From Barnesiella sp. An22 (GTDB lineage Bacteria > Bacteroidota > Bacteroidia > Bacteroidales > Barnesiellaceae), in assembly GCF_002159975.1 (NCBI RefSeq), contig NZ_NFJR01000005.1:1-64000 (forward strand): a DNA stretch of 64,000 nt, given 5' to 3'. Positions 10,194 to 18,746 of this stretch are shown here, piece after piece. Each line of letters begins with the position of its first letter. Position 1 is the first letter of the stretch. The notes under the pieces were generated by a model, which worked only from the letters and a program-made list of their open reading frames with translations, was not told the origin of the DNA and did no database searches. A program made the position numbers and the translations under genes.

Positions 10194-11483
10194 ATGAATT
10201 ACACCTATAAGAAAATCTGGCTCATCGCTTTCCCTGTAATGATGAGCATCCTTATCGAACAACTGATAAACATTACTGATGCCTTATTCTTGGGGCACGT
10301 GGGTGATGTGGAACTGGGCGCATCTGCCCTTGCCGGAATATGGTTCTTGGCAATTTATATGCTCGGCTTCGGGTTCAGTTTGGGGTTGCAAGTGGTAATT
10401 GCCCGCCGTAACGGAGAACAGCAGTATGCGGAAACGGGAAAAACGTTCTTTCAGGGATTGTTTTTCTTGCTGATACTGGCGGTACTCCTCTGTCTGCTAT
10501 CCAAGATATTTTCTCCCGTTCTGTTGAAACATCTGATAACTTCGGATGATGTCTATAATGCGGTTATCCGCTATTTGGATTGGCGTATTTGGGGATTGTT
10601 GTTCTCTTTCCCGTTCCTTGCCTTACGTTCGTTTTTGGTAGGCATTACACAGACAAAATCCCTGAACATGGCGGCTTTCACAGCCGTACTGGTAAACATT
10701 CCGCTGAACTGGCTCCTGATATTCGGTTTCGATATGGGTATATCGGGAGCGGCTATCGCATCTTCATTTGCCGAAATGTGTTCGCTGGCTGTATTGGCTG
10801 CATATATGTTTCGGCACATTGATAAAAAAGCGTATGGCTTATACTGGCGTATTGATATAACGATATTGAAAAAGGTATTTTCTATCTCGGTATGGAGTAT
10901 GCTCCAGTTCTTTACAAGTGTAGCCATTTGGTTTCTGTTCTTCGTGGCTATCGAACGTTTGGGAGAAACGGAATTGGCAGTATCGAACATTGTAAGAAGT
11001 GTTTCCGCACTGTTTTCCGTTATCGTCAATGCGTTGGCAGGTGTCACCGGTTCTTTAGTGAGTAACCTGATTGGAGCAGGTGAAAAGAAAAAAGTATTTC
11101 CGCTTTGCCATAAGATTATCCGTTTAGGATATGCGACAGGCATTCCATTGATTGCTTTTGCGTTGTGCTTTCACCAGCCCATTATAGGGGCTTATACGGA
11201 AAATCCTGCTATCGTACAGCTTGCATGGTCGCCTTTTCTTGTCATGCTATTAAATTACTTTTTTGCACTACCCGGTTACGTTTATCTGAATGCTACAACC
11301 GGAACGGGAGCGACACGGACGGTATTCATTTTTCAGGTGACAACTACTATTGCTTATCTGTTCTGTTTGTGGGGATTCGGTTATTGTAACGTCCCGTTAG
11401 CGGCATATTGGGCAGTGGAATACTTATATGTGATACTGCTTGGTACACAATCCGTCATTTATCTTAAATATAAACAATACTAA
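10194..11483 (+). CDS. MATE family multidrug efflux transporter
   Basis: This polytopic membrane protein of 429 residues has twelve predicted hydrophobic segments arranged as two MATE halves. The N-terminal MSILIEQLINITDALFLGHVG resembles the conserved helix 1-2 region of MATE pumps. I prefer the ATG at 10194 over the in-frame GTG at 10161. MATE proteins export cationic drugs or other compounds in exchange for Na+ or H+ across the inner membrane. It lies between two acetyltransferase genes in a cargo block leading into rteA-rteB. A function in drug export is therefore likely, although its substrate is unknown. Only 12 bases separate it from the next gene. Confidence 0.88.
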   Translation: MNYTYKKIWLIAFPVMMSILIEQLINITDALFLGHVGDVELGASALAGIWFLAIYMLGFGFSLGLQVVIARRNGEQQYAETGKTFFQGLFFLLILAVLLCLLSKIFSPVLLKHLITSDDVYNAVIRYLDWRIWGLLFSFPFLALRSFLVGITQTKSLNMAAFTAVLVNIPLNWLLIFGFDMGISGAAIASSFAEMCSLAVLAAYMFRHIDKKAYGLYWRIDITILKKVFSISVWSMLQFFTSVAIWFLFFVAIERLGETELAVSNIVRSVSALFSVIVNALAGVTGSLVSNLIGAGEKKKVFPLCHKIIRLGYATGIPLIAFALCFHQPIIGAYTENPAIVQLAWSPFLVMLLNYFFALPGYVYLNATTGTGATRTVFIFQVTTTIAYLFCLWGFGYCNVPLAAYWAVEYLYVILLGTQSVIYLKYKQY

Positions 11484-11495
11484 GAACTGAAAGTT

Positions 11496-12113
11496 ATGAT
11501 GAACAAGATATATCCCCGTAAAGGTGACACGCAAACCGTTTATTTGAATGCTGTCGTAAAAGACCCTTCTATCGAAATAGGTGACTATACCATTTACAAT
11601 GATTTTGTTTCAGACCCGTGTCTGTTTGAGCAAAACAACGTATTGTATCATTATCCCATTAACCATGAACGGCTGATAATTGGAAAGTTCTGTTCTATTG
11701 CTTGCGGTGCAAAATTTCTGTTCAACTGCGCCAATCATACCCTGAAATCACTATCGACTTACACGTTCCCGCTGTTTTATGAAGATTGGGAATTGGATAA
11801 GGCAGATGTGGCTTCCGCTTGGGACAACAAAGGCGACATCGTAATAGGCAATGATGTATGGATAGGCTATGAAGCCGTTATTATGGCTGGTGTCCATATC
11901 GGTGACGGGGCTATTGTTGGCACAAGGGCGGTTGTGACGAAAGATGTGCCGCCCTATACCATTGTAGGTGGTATCCCCGCAAAGGAGATACGAAAGCGGT
12001 TCAATCCTGATATAATAAATCGGATGCAGGCTTTGAAATGGTGGAATTGGCCGGTAGATAAGATACGGGAGCTTATGCCTTATCTGAAAGATGGACGTTG
12101 GGATAAATTATAG
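11496..12113 (+). CDS. Vat/CatB-type xenobiotic O-acetyltransferase
   Basis: The 205-residue protein belongs to the left-handed beta-helix acyltransferases. Hexapeptide repeats are visible ([33 protein letters not shown], written by position about 128-160) followed by the typical [18 protein letters not shown] end. The histidine in FNCANH (about residue 83) sits where Vat and CatB enzymes carry their catalytic base. It is most like streptogramin A acetyltransferases and CatB-type enzymes. Both act on drug hydroxyl groups with acetyl-CoA. The gene starts 12 bases after the MATE stop and ends five bases before rteA, so it is co-transcribed with the regulators. An ATG one codon later is an alternative start. 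Confidence 0.85.
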   Translation: MMNKIYPRKGDTQTVYLNAVVKDPSIEIGDYTIYNDFVSDPCLFEQNNVLYHYPINHERLIIGKFCSIACGAKFLFNCANHTLKSLSTYTFPLFYEDWELDKADVASAWDNKGDIVIGNDVWIGYEAVIMAGVHIGDGAIVGTRAVVTKDVPPYTIVGGIPAKEIRKRFNPDIINRMQALKWWNWPVDKIRELMPYLKDGRWDKL

Positions 12114-12118
12114 GCAAC

Positions 12119-14428
12119 ATGAAATCAATCAAGAATCTAATTTCACTCGGCTATTTGCTGATGGTACTATTGGTTATCGGCATAATGTATATTTGGCGTA
12201 AAGAATGGTACGAATTAGAGAAATTGGAAGTTCAGAATCGTCATATAGATACTTTTCGCCAAGAATCGCACGAAATATTAGTTCTTCTTATTGAACTTTC
12301 TTTATCAGGCGAGACTGTATTGGAATGGGAATATACAGATTTGGAACATTACCATTATCAACGCATGGCAATGGACAGTATGCTATGCCGTTTCAAAACG
12401 ATTTATCCGACAGATCGCATAGACAGTGTACGCCATCTTCTCGAAGATAAGGAACGACAAATGCGTCAAATCGTGCAGGTATTTGAGCAGCAACAAGCCA
12501 TCAATTATAAGATCACTCGTCAAGTACCCATAATCGTACAGAAAAGTGTGCAGGAACAACCGCAAAAACCGAAACGGAAAGGATTTCTCGGCATATTCGG
12601 CAAGAAAGAAAAGCCAAAGCCAACCGTGACTACAACAATGCTCCGTTCCCTCAACCGGGACATAATAGCCGAGCAGCGGGCACAAAGCCGCCGTCTGTCG
12701 GAACACACCGACAGCCTTGCGGCACGAAACGCGGAACTTAACCGGCAACTGCACGGATTTATACGCCAGATGGATAAAAAGGTGCAAGCCGATCTGCAAA
12801 AACGGGAAGCCGAGATAACCGCCATGAGGGAACAGTCGTTTATGCAGATAGGTAGCCTGACAGGATTCGTCCTCCTCCTGCTGGTAATCTCATATATCAT
12901 CATACACCGTAATGCCAACCGAATCAAACGGTACAAACAGAAAACGACTGATTTAATAGGACAGTTGCAACAGTCGGTAGAGCAAAACGAGGCTCTGATA
13001 GCCTCTCGCAAGAAAGCCGTGCATACTATCACGCATGAACTGCGCACGCCGCTGACAGCGATAACGGGTTATGCCGGACTAATGCAAAAAGATTGCGATG
13101 TTGATAAAATCGGGTCATATATCCAAAACATTCAACAATCATCCAATCGGATGCGTGAAATGCTCAACACGTTGCTAAGTTTCTTCCGTCTGGACAACGG
13201 AAAGGAACAGCCGAACTTTGCCCCGTGCAGAATTTCAACAATCACCCACACACTTGAAACTGAGTTTATGCCTGTTGCAATAAGCAATGGTCTGGCTCTT
13301 ACGATAAATTGCCACACGGATGCCGTTGTTTTGACCGATAAGGAACGCATCTTGCAAATCGGGAATAATCTTCTGTCAAATGCCATCAAGTTTACCGAGA
13401 GCGGCAGCGTATCCCTGATAACGGATTATGATGACGGTCTGCTGAAACTTATCGTCGAAGATACGGGTACGGGCATGACCGAAGAGGAACAGCGACGGGT
13501 ATTCGGTGCGTTTGAACGTCTGTCAAATGCCGCCACAAAAGACGGTTTCGGACTGGGATTGTCCATCGTGCAACGTATCGTGGCAATGCTTGGTGGTGTA
13601 GTACGGCTGGAAAGTGAGAAAGGCAAAGGCAGCTGTTTCACTGTGGAAATCCCCATGCAGACAGCCGAGGAACAGCCGGAACAATCCCGTCAAGGATATG
13701 TCCGCCAAAATGAGGCATATCATGAGGTAATCGCCATTGATAATGACGCAGTGCTGCTCCCGATGCTGAAAGAAATGTATGCACAGGAAGGAATACACTG
13801 TGACACCTGCACCGATGCTGCGGAGCTGATAGAACTGATACGAAAAAAGGAATACAGCCTTCTTCTGACTGATCTAAATATGCCGGATATAAACGGTTTC
13901 GAGTTGTTGGAACTGTTGCGCACTTCCAACGTTGGCAATTCAAGGGATATCCCGGTGGTGGTGACAACCGCTTCGGGCAGTTGCAGCAAGGAAGAACTTA
14001 TGGATCGTGGTTTTACCGGTAGCCTGCTCAAACCGTTCTCCATATCGGAACTGATGGAGATTTCAGACAAATGCGCCATAAAAAGCAACCAGAATGAAAA
14101 GCCGGATTTCACCTCCCTGCTGTCATACGGTAATGAAGCCGTCATGCTGGAGAAACTGATAGCGGAAACTGAAAAGGAAATGCAGGCGGTCAGGGAGGCG
14201 GAACTACGGAAAGACCTTCAGGAACTGGACGCCCTGACACACCACTTGCGCAGCTCGTGGGAGATACTCCGTGCCGACCAGCCATTAAGGGAACTTTATA
14301 AACTGCTTCATGGGAGTACCGATACAGATCATAAAGCACTGACCGATGCAGTGACTGCCGTATTGGATATGGGCGCGGATATTATCCGATTGGCAAAAGA
14401 GGAAAGGAGAAAATATAATTATGGATAA
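12119..14428 (+). CDS. rteA: RteA hybrid sensor histidine kinase
   Basis: This 769-residue inner-membrane hybrid kinase has a TM helix near residues 8-24 and another near 240-260, enclosing a mainly periplasmic coiled-coil-rich sensor. A HisKA domain follows with His306 in ITHELRTPL. The HATPase domain shows NNLLSNAIKF and a GFGLGLSI G-box. A receiver domain has the phospho-acceptor Asp585 in LLTDLNMPDING, and a C-terminal HPt domain has His708 in HHLRSS. In CTnDOT, RteA senses the inducing condition and passes phosphate to RteB. Here rteA follows the Vat-like gene by five bases instead of tetQ. It overlaps rteB by eight bases. Confidence 0.92.
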   Translation: MKSIKNLISLGYLLMVLLVIGIMYIWRKEWYELEKLEVQNRHIDTFRQESHEILVLLIELSLSGETVLEWEYTDLEHYHYQRMAMDSMLCRFKTIYPTDRIDSVRHLLEDKERQMRQIVQVFEQQQAINYKITRQVPIIVQKSVQEQPQKPKRKGFLGIFGKKEKPKPTVTTTMLRSLNRDIIAEQRAQSRRLSEHTDSLAARNAELNRQLHGFIRQMDKKVQADLQKREAEITAMREQSFMQIGSLTGFVLLLLVISYIIIHRNANRIKRYKQKTTDLIGQLQQSVEQNEALIASRKKAVHTITHELRTPLTAITGYAGLMQKDCDVDKIGSYIQNIQQSSNRMREMLNTLLSFFRLDNGKEQPNFAPCRISTITHTLETEFMPVAISNGLALTINCHTDAVVLTDKERILQIGNNLLSNAIKFTESGSVSLITDYDDGLLKLIVEDTGTGMTEEEQRRVFGAFERLSNAATKDGFGLGLSIVQRIVAMLGGVVRLESEKGKGSCFTVEIPMQTAEEQPEQSRQGYVRQNEAYHEVIAIDNDAVLLPMLKEMYAQEGIHCDTCTDAAELIELIRKKEYSLLLTDLNMPDINGFELLELLRTSNVGNSRDIPVVVTTASGSCSKEELMDRGFTGSLLKPFSISELMEISDKCAIKSNQNEKPDFTSLLSYGNEAVMLEKLIAETEKEMQAVREAELRKDLQELDALTHHLRSSWEILRADQPLRELYKLLHGSTDTDHKALTDAVTAVLDMGADIIRLAKEERRKYNYG

Positions 14429-15743
14429 GACAAAAATCATCGTGGTGGAGGACAATATCGTATATTGCGAGTTTGTCTGTAACCTGCTGGCACGCGAGGG
14501 ATTCCGCACCGTGCAGGCTTTCCACCTCTCGACCGCGAAGAAATATCTGCAACAGGCCTCAGACGGGGACATCGTGGTTTCCGACCTGCGTCTGCCTGAA
14601 GGCGACGGTATCGACCTGCTGCGTTGGATGCGCAAGGAGGGGATGATGCAGCCTTTCATCATCATGACCGACTATGCCGAAGTGCATACGGCGGTTGAAA
14701 GCATGAAACTCGGCTCGCTGGACTACATACCCAAGCAGCTTGTTGAGGACAAACTTGTCCCTCTGCTAAGGAACATATTGAAAGAACGGAATATCGGACG
14801 AAACCGTATGCCTGTGTTCTCACGTGACGGTTCGGCGTTCCAAGTCATCATGAAACGAATTAGGCTGGTGGCTCCTACTGATATGAGCGTGCTGATATTC
14901 GGAGAGAACGGGACTGGTAAGGAGCATATCGCACACTTGTTGCACGACAAGAGCAAACGGGCAGGAAAACCGTTTGTAGCGGTGGATTGCGGTTCACTCT
15001 CCAAAGAGCTTGCGCCGTCGGCATTCTTCGGACACGTCAAAGGAGCGTTTACGGGTGCGGACAATAGCAAGAAAGGTTATTTTCATGAAGCGGAAGGCGG
15101 CACGCTGTTCTTGGATGAGGTTGGCAATCTCGCAATGGAAACTCAGCAGATGTTACTCCGAGCCATACAGGAACGGAGATACCGCCCGATAGGTGATAAG
15201 ACGGATAAAAGTTTCAATGTCCGTATCATCGCCGCCACCAACGAAGATTTGGAGACAGCTGTGAATGAAAAGCGATTCCGGCAAGACCTGTTATATCGTC
15301 TGCATGACTTCGAGATAACCGTCCCTCCATTGCGTGACTGTCAGGAGGACATCATGCCGTTGGCTGAGTTCTTCCGTGAGGCAGCGAACAAAGAACTGGA
15401 ATGCGACGTTATCGGATTTGACGGAGAAGCCCGTAAAACATTGTTGACCCATGTTTGGCCGGGCAATGTCCGTGAGCTTCGGCAGAAAATCATGGGTGCG
15501 GTGTTGCAGGCGCAAACTGGACTTGTCACGAAAGAACATCTGGAACTTGCCGTGACAAAACCGACCTCACCCGTCAGTTTCGCACTGCGGAATGACGCGG
15601 AAGACAAGGAACGGATTTTACGTGCGTTGAAGCAGGCGAACGGTAACCGCAAGGTTGCCGCCGAACTGCTCGGAATCGGGCGTACAACGCTGTACAGCAA
15701 GCTGAAAGAGTATGGATTGAAGTATAAATTTCAGCAACCATAG
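14421..15743 (+). CDS. rteB: RteB NtrC-type response regulator
   Basis: The 440-residue protein has a receiver domain with Asp55 in VVSDLRLPEGDG, a sigma-54-interacting AAA+ domain and a Fis-type helix-turn-helix. The AAA+ domain shows Walker A GENGTGKE near 161, the GAFTGA loop near 210 and Walker B TLFLDEVGN. The helix-turn-helix is GNRKVAAELLGIGRTTLYSKL near 408-428. In CTnDOT, phosphorylated RteB activates rteC, which in turn activates the excision operon. The intact GAFTGA loop implies activation through sigma-54. The gene overlaps rteA, so kinase and regulator are made together. Confidence 0.92.
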   Translation: MDKTKIIVVEDNIVYCEFVCNLLAREGFRTVQAFHLSTAKKYLQQASDGDIVVSDLRLPEGDGIDLLRWMRKEGMMQPFIIMTDYAEVHTAVESMKLGSLDYIPKQLVEDKLVPLLRNILKERNIGRNRMPVFSRDGSAFQVIMKRIRLVAPTDMSVLIFGENGTGKEHIAHLLHDKSKRAGKPFVAVDCGSLSKELAPSAFFGHVKGAFTGADNSKKGYFHEAEGGTLFLDEVGNLAMETQQMLLRAIQERRYRPIGDKTDKSFNVRIIAATNEDLETAVNEKRFRQDLLYRLHDFEITVPPLRDCQEDIMPLAEFFREAANKELECDVIGFDGEARKTLLTHVWPGNVRELRQKIMGAVLQAQTGLVTKEHLELAVTKPTSPVSFALRNDAEDKERILRALKQANGNRKVAAELLGIGRTTLYSKLKEYGLKYKFQQP

Positions 15744-15765
15744 CCGAAAATTCGCGGAATTTTGC

Positions 15766-15773
15766 TATCTTTG
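15766..15773 (+). promoter_or_regulatory. -7 box TATCTTTG for the RibD/DHFR-like transcript
   Basis: TATCTTTG lies 23 bases after the rteB stop and is a full match to TAnnTTTG. It begins a long structured leader, so the downstream gene is likely to be transcribed separately from rteB. Confidence 0.55.
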
Positions 15774-15846
15774 CATAACATTTGAAGGTAAACGGCGATT
15801 GGGGAGCCTTTCGCCGCCAATATATAACATAAGACCGCAAGGCGTC

Positions 15847-15991
15847 CTAATGGAAATCTGGTAAATTTACACTACGGAGACGATTGCGTGATGCTTATGC
15901 TATGCCTACGCATAGCGTGCATTCACGTACTCTCCGTAAAGGCTTTACCAGAGCCTCCATTAGAAGTAGTGTGGATTGCACGCTACTTTTT
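15847..15991 (+). promoter_or_regulatory. 117-base hairpin followed by terminator: probable attenuator leader
   Basis: From 15847 to 15963 the two halves pair in successive blocks: CTAATGGA with TCCATTAG, CTGGTAAA with TTTACCAG, TACGGAGA with TCTCCGTA, and an inner CTATGC/GCATAG stem. A second hairpin, GTAGTGTG with CACGCTAC (15966-15986), ends in TTTTT. This arrangement of a long imperfect hairpin and an intrinsic terminator in front of a gene is what an attenuator, a riboswitch-like leader or a stand-alone small RNA would look like. I recognise no known family. Confidence 0.65.
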
Positions 15992-16019
15992 GCTCCTTGC
16001 CCAACGAAAGGAAAAGGCT

Positions 16020-16442
16020 ATGGGTAAAGTTCAGATTCTTGCCGTCCTCACGATGGACGGGTGTCATTCTTCAGAATTATATGGCAAAGCGTATGCGGAT
16101 TTACGCCTTGACCGCTGCGATATTGACAAAATAAGGGAAAACGCGCTTTACCATATCACGCCGGACTACTCCATCTCCATGCTGGACGAATGGCGGAAAG
16201 ACAATACAAACACCTGTTATCTTGCAGAAGCCACTCCCGACAATTCGGACTATATCAACGGACTGTTGCGTATGCGGGTGGTGGATGAGATTATCCTATA
16301 TACCGTGCCTTTCATATCGGGAACGGGACGGCATTTCTTCAAGTCGGCACTACCCGAAGCACGCTGGACACTCTCCTCACAAAAGAGTTATTCCAACGGA
16401 GTATGCCGGAGCATCTACATACGCATGGAAACTATGAAATAG
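16020..16442 (+). CDS. RibD C-terminal / dihydrofolate reductase-like protein
   Basis: A 140-residue protein of the RibD_C/DHFR-like fold. The N-terminal VQILAVLTMDGCHSSELYG and C-terminal YTVPFISGTGRHFFKS (where the family has G-G-x-x-L/F) are recognisable. Members reduce flavin or folate precursors using NAD(P)H. I chose the ATG at 16020 because the upstream frame runs through the hairpin and terminator. At 140 residues it is shorter than a full DHFR. Relatives sit between rteB and rteC in several CTnDOT-like elements, but their role in the ICE is not known. The terminator 29 bases before the start suggests attenuation control. Confidence 0.65.
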   Translation: MGKVQILAVLTMDGCHSSELYGKAYADLRLDRCDIDKIRENALYHITPDYSISMLDEWRKDNTNTCYLAEATPDNSDYINGLLRMRVVDEIILYTVPFISGTGRHFFKSALPEARWTLSSQKSYSNGVCRSIYIRMETMK

Positions 16443-16447
16443 CCAGG

Positions 16448-16509
16448 ATGTTCCATAGAAGAACACTTTTATAATCCGTTTAATAAAGCAATGTTCTGAA
16501 AAAGAACAT
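16448..16509 (+). promoter_or_regulatory. Two dyads ATGTTC-N7-GAACA(T/C), probable RteB operators
   Basis: ATGTTCCATAGAAGAACAC lies at 16448-16466 and ATGTTCTGAAAAAGAACAT at 16491-16509. Both have the same half-sites and a seven-base spacer. Their starts are 43 bases apart, close to four helical turns, so two dimers would bind the same DNA face. They lie 170-230 bases before rteC, where an NtrC-type activator would bind. Assignment to RteB is inference. Confidence 0.65.
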
Positions 16510-16681
16510 TTTCAGAAGATTATAATTCATGTCGGATAAAAAATATCAATTTTTATTGCACTGAAATCCAGTACGTTGTAAAAACCGTGCCGGATATTTT
16601 GCTTTTTGGTCGCGATTTTTGCCAATACTATTCATGTGCGCATACCGAAAACAGAGTGTAAAATTTCAAAATTGACAGGAC

Positions 16682-17299
16682 ATGAATTATTTTTTATTGG
16701 CGGAAACCGATTTCTTCCGCCGGATAAACGAAGCCGGGGACTGCAATATGGAAAAAGCATACACGGCTTTCGCCACCCAAGTGATCGAACTGTGTATCGG
16801 CAGCCCGGACACGAACCGGACCATCATCGCGTTGGCTTACATCGAAATCGAATTACAGCATCATCCCGTGCGTAATCTTCCCGAAGAAAAGAAGGAAATA
16901 GCCAACTATGTCAGCAAGGCTCTCTCTTTCGTAAGGAAGATGCAGAAGTTTCTTGCCGCTCCCCAAGTGCCGCCACTAATCCCCATCCAAACATCCACCG
17001 ACAACACAAACGAAAATACCGCCTCGCCATTGCAATGGACGGGCAACGCCATCGACCTCGTGGAGCTGATATACGGCATCAACGAGATGGGCTGTATCAA
17101 CAACGGCAATATGCCGCTCAAACAGCTTGCTCCACTCCTGTACAAGATATTCGGCGTGGAATCAAAGGACTGCTACCGTTTCTATATCGACATCAAACGC
17201 CGAAAGAACGAGAGCCGCACCTACTTCCTTGACAAAATGCAGGAAAAACTGAATGAGAAGATGCTCCGTGACGAAGAGATGGAGCGCATGAGAAGATAG
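16682..17299 (+). CDS. rteC: RteC regulator of excision
   Basis: The 205-residue protein matches RteC of CTnDOT in length and in its C-terminal DNA-binding domain (LVELIYGINEMGCINNGNMPLKQL by position 119-142, then RFYIDIKRRKNESRTYFLDKM). RteC is a winged-helix-like regulator that binds upstream of xis2c and activates the excision genes. Here those genes and topB are broken or outside the window. The gene has a 240-base upstream region with two dyads and is followed by a strong terminator. The defence island begins about 300 bases later. Confidence 0.88.
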   Translation: MNYFLLAETDFFRRINEAGDCNMEKAYTAFATQVIELCIGSPDTNRTIIALAYIEIELQHHPVRNLPEEKKEIANYVSKALSFVRKMQKFLAAPQVPPLIPIQTSTDNTNENTASPLQWTGNAIDLVELIYGINEMGCINNGNMPLKQLAPLLYKIFGVESKDCYRFYIDIKRRKNESRTYFLDKMQEKLNEKMLRDEEMERMRR

Positions 17300-17315
17300 C
17301 AAGTATACATATACG

Positions 17316-17346
17316 AAAAGACAGGATGGAGCATTCCTGTCTTTTT
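17316..17346 (+). terminator. Terminator after rteC
   Basis: AAAAGACAGGA (17316-17326) pairs with TCCTGTCTTTT (17335-17345), and T residues continue. It closes the rteC transcript at the left edge of the inserted island. Confidence 0.85.
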
Positions 17347-17568
17347 CGTTTACATTTGATTACATGCTAATTAGTTCGATATGAAACCTTTCAACCTGCT
17401 AATGATATATTGTAAAGTATTATGTCTGGTAAATAATAGAACCATTCGTGCTATCAAAATTAATAATTACTACGAACGGTGAAAGAAGCGCTTTAAGATT
17501 GGAGTTGTAAAAATCGCCATTTCATAGTCTGTTTTTTATATAAAATTCGCCAATTAAAAAAATATGAT

Positions 17569-17576
17569 TATCTTTG
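17569..17576 (+). promoter_or_regulatory. -7 box TATCTTTG of the Gabija island
   Basis: TATCTTTG lies 19 bases before the ATG of the DUF4143 ATPase gene. It is the only consensus -7 box I see before the three co-oriented genes, whose gaps are 20 and 4 bases. Confidence 0.6.
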
Positions 17577-17595
17577 CACTATAATTTATCAAGGT

Positions 17596-18726
17596 ATGGA
17601 GACAGTAAATAGAATACTTCAAGAGAAGATTACAGCACGAATCGCGCCTAATAAAGCAGTATTGATTTTTGGTGCTCGCCGTGTTGGTAAAACGGTAATG
17701 ATGCGTAAAATTGTGGACAACTATTCAGGTAGGACGATGATGCTCAACGGCGAAGACTACGATACATTAGCACTGTTGGAGAATCGCTCAATTGCCAATT
17801 ATCGGCATTTATTGGATGGTATCGATTTGCTGGCTATTGATGAGGCACAGAATATACCACAAATCGGTAGTATTCTGAAGTTGATAGTTGATGAAATACC
17901 GGGAATAAGTGTCTTGGCAAGTGGCTCTTCGTCATTCGATTTACTGAATAAGACTGGTGAACCGTTGGTTGGTCGCAGTACGCAATTTCTACTTACCCCT
18001 TTTTCGCAACGGGAAATAGCGCAAATAGAAACCCCATTTGAAACTCGTCAGAATCTCGAAGCCCGTTTAATTTACGGTTCATATCCTGAAGTAGTAATGA
18101 TGGAGAACTATGAACGAAAAACAGACTACCTACGCGATATTGTTGGTGCATACCTGCTTAAAGATATCTTAGCAATTGACGGCCTAAAAAATTCGAGTAA
18201 GATGCGCGATTTGCTACGATTGATAGCTTTTCAGTTGGGCAGCGAAGTTTCTTACGATGAGTTAGGTAAACAGCTCGGTATGAGCAAAACGACGGTTGAA
18301 AAATATCTTGACCTCTTGGAAAAAGTATTCGTTATATATCGTCTTGGGGCTTACTCGCGTAACCTTCGCAAGGAGGTGACAAAAGCCGGAAAGTGGTATT
18401 TCTACGATAATGGCATTCGAAATGCGATTATAGGTGCTTTTTCACCATTGGCCATTCGACAGGACGTCGGTGCATTGTGGGAGAACTACATCATCGGAGA
18501 GCGTCGTAAGGCGAATTTCAACGAAGGACTGCATAAGGAGTTCTATTTCTGGCGCACTTACGATAAGCAAGAAATAGACTTGATCGAAGAGTGTGCAGAC
18601 AGTTTGACGGCTTTGGAGTTCAAATGGGGAAACAAGATGCCCAATGCTCCGAAAGTGTTTCAAGAAGCATATCCCCATGCCGAGTTCCATGTTGTAAACA
18701 GGGAGAATTATTTGGAGTTTGTATAA
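17596..18726 (+). CDS. AAA ATPase with DUF4143 domain
   Basis: This 376-residue protein has an N-terminal AAA domain with Walker A FGARRVGKT (about residues 26-34) and Walker B LLAIDEAQNI (about 79-88), followed by GSSSFDLL sensor-like sequence. Its C-terminal DUF4143 domain includes a winged helix (SYDELGKQLGMSKTTVEKYLDLLEKVFVIYRL) and a PD-(D/E)xK-like end (QEIDLIEE...ALEFKWG). Members of this family are common single-gene ATPases of uncertain role, sometimes linked to defence or toxin functions. It precedes gajA by 20 bases, and the AT-rich composition continues without a break, so it arrived with the Gabija genes or serves as an accessory. Confidence 0.85.
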   Translation: METVNRILQEKITARIAPNKAVLIFGARRVGKTVMMRKIVDNYSGRTMMLNGEDYDTLALLENRSIANYRHLLDGIDLLAIDEAQNIPQIGSILKLIVDEIPGISVLASGSSSFDLLNKTGEPLVGRSTQFLLTPFSQREIAQIETPFETRQNLEARLIYGSYPEVVMMENYERKTDYLRDIVGAYLLKDILAIDGLKNSSKMRDLLRLIAFQLGSEVSYDELGKQLGMSKTTVEKYLDLLEKVFVIYRLGAYSRNLRKEVTKAGKWYFYDNGIRNAIIGAFSPLAIRQDVGALWENYIIGERRKANFNEGLHKEFYFWRTYDKQEIDLIEECADSLTALEFKWGNKMPNAPKVFQEAYPHAEFHVVNRENYLEFV

Positions 18727-18746
18727 AAACAAAAAAATATAGAAAC

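Noticed and set aside
15847-15963. Integron attC site
   Set aside because: The long imperfect hairpin looks similar, but the conserved core ends of attC are absent and no integrase or cassette is nearby.
16601-16622. Sigma-54 promoter (TTGG...TTTTTGC) upstream of rteC
   Set aside because: The GG and GC elements are 11 bases apart rather than the required 10, and the flanking consensus is poor.
18591-18746. Longer GajA start inside the DUF4143 ATPase gene
   Set aside because: The extra 52 residues are out-of-frame readings of the ATPase gene; the ATG at 18747 matches the family N terminus.
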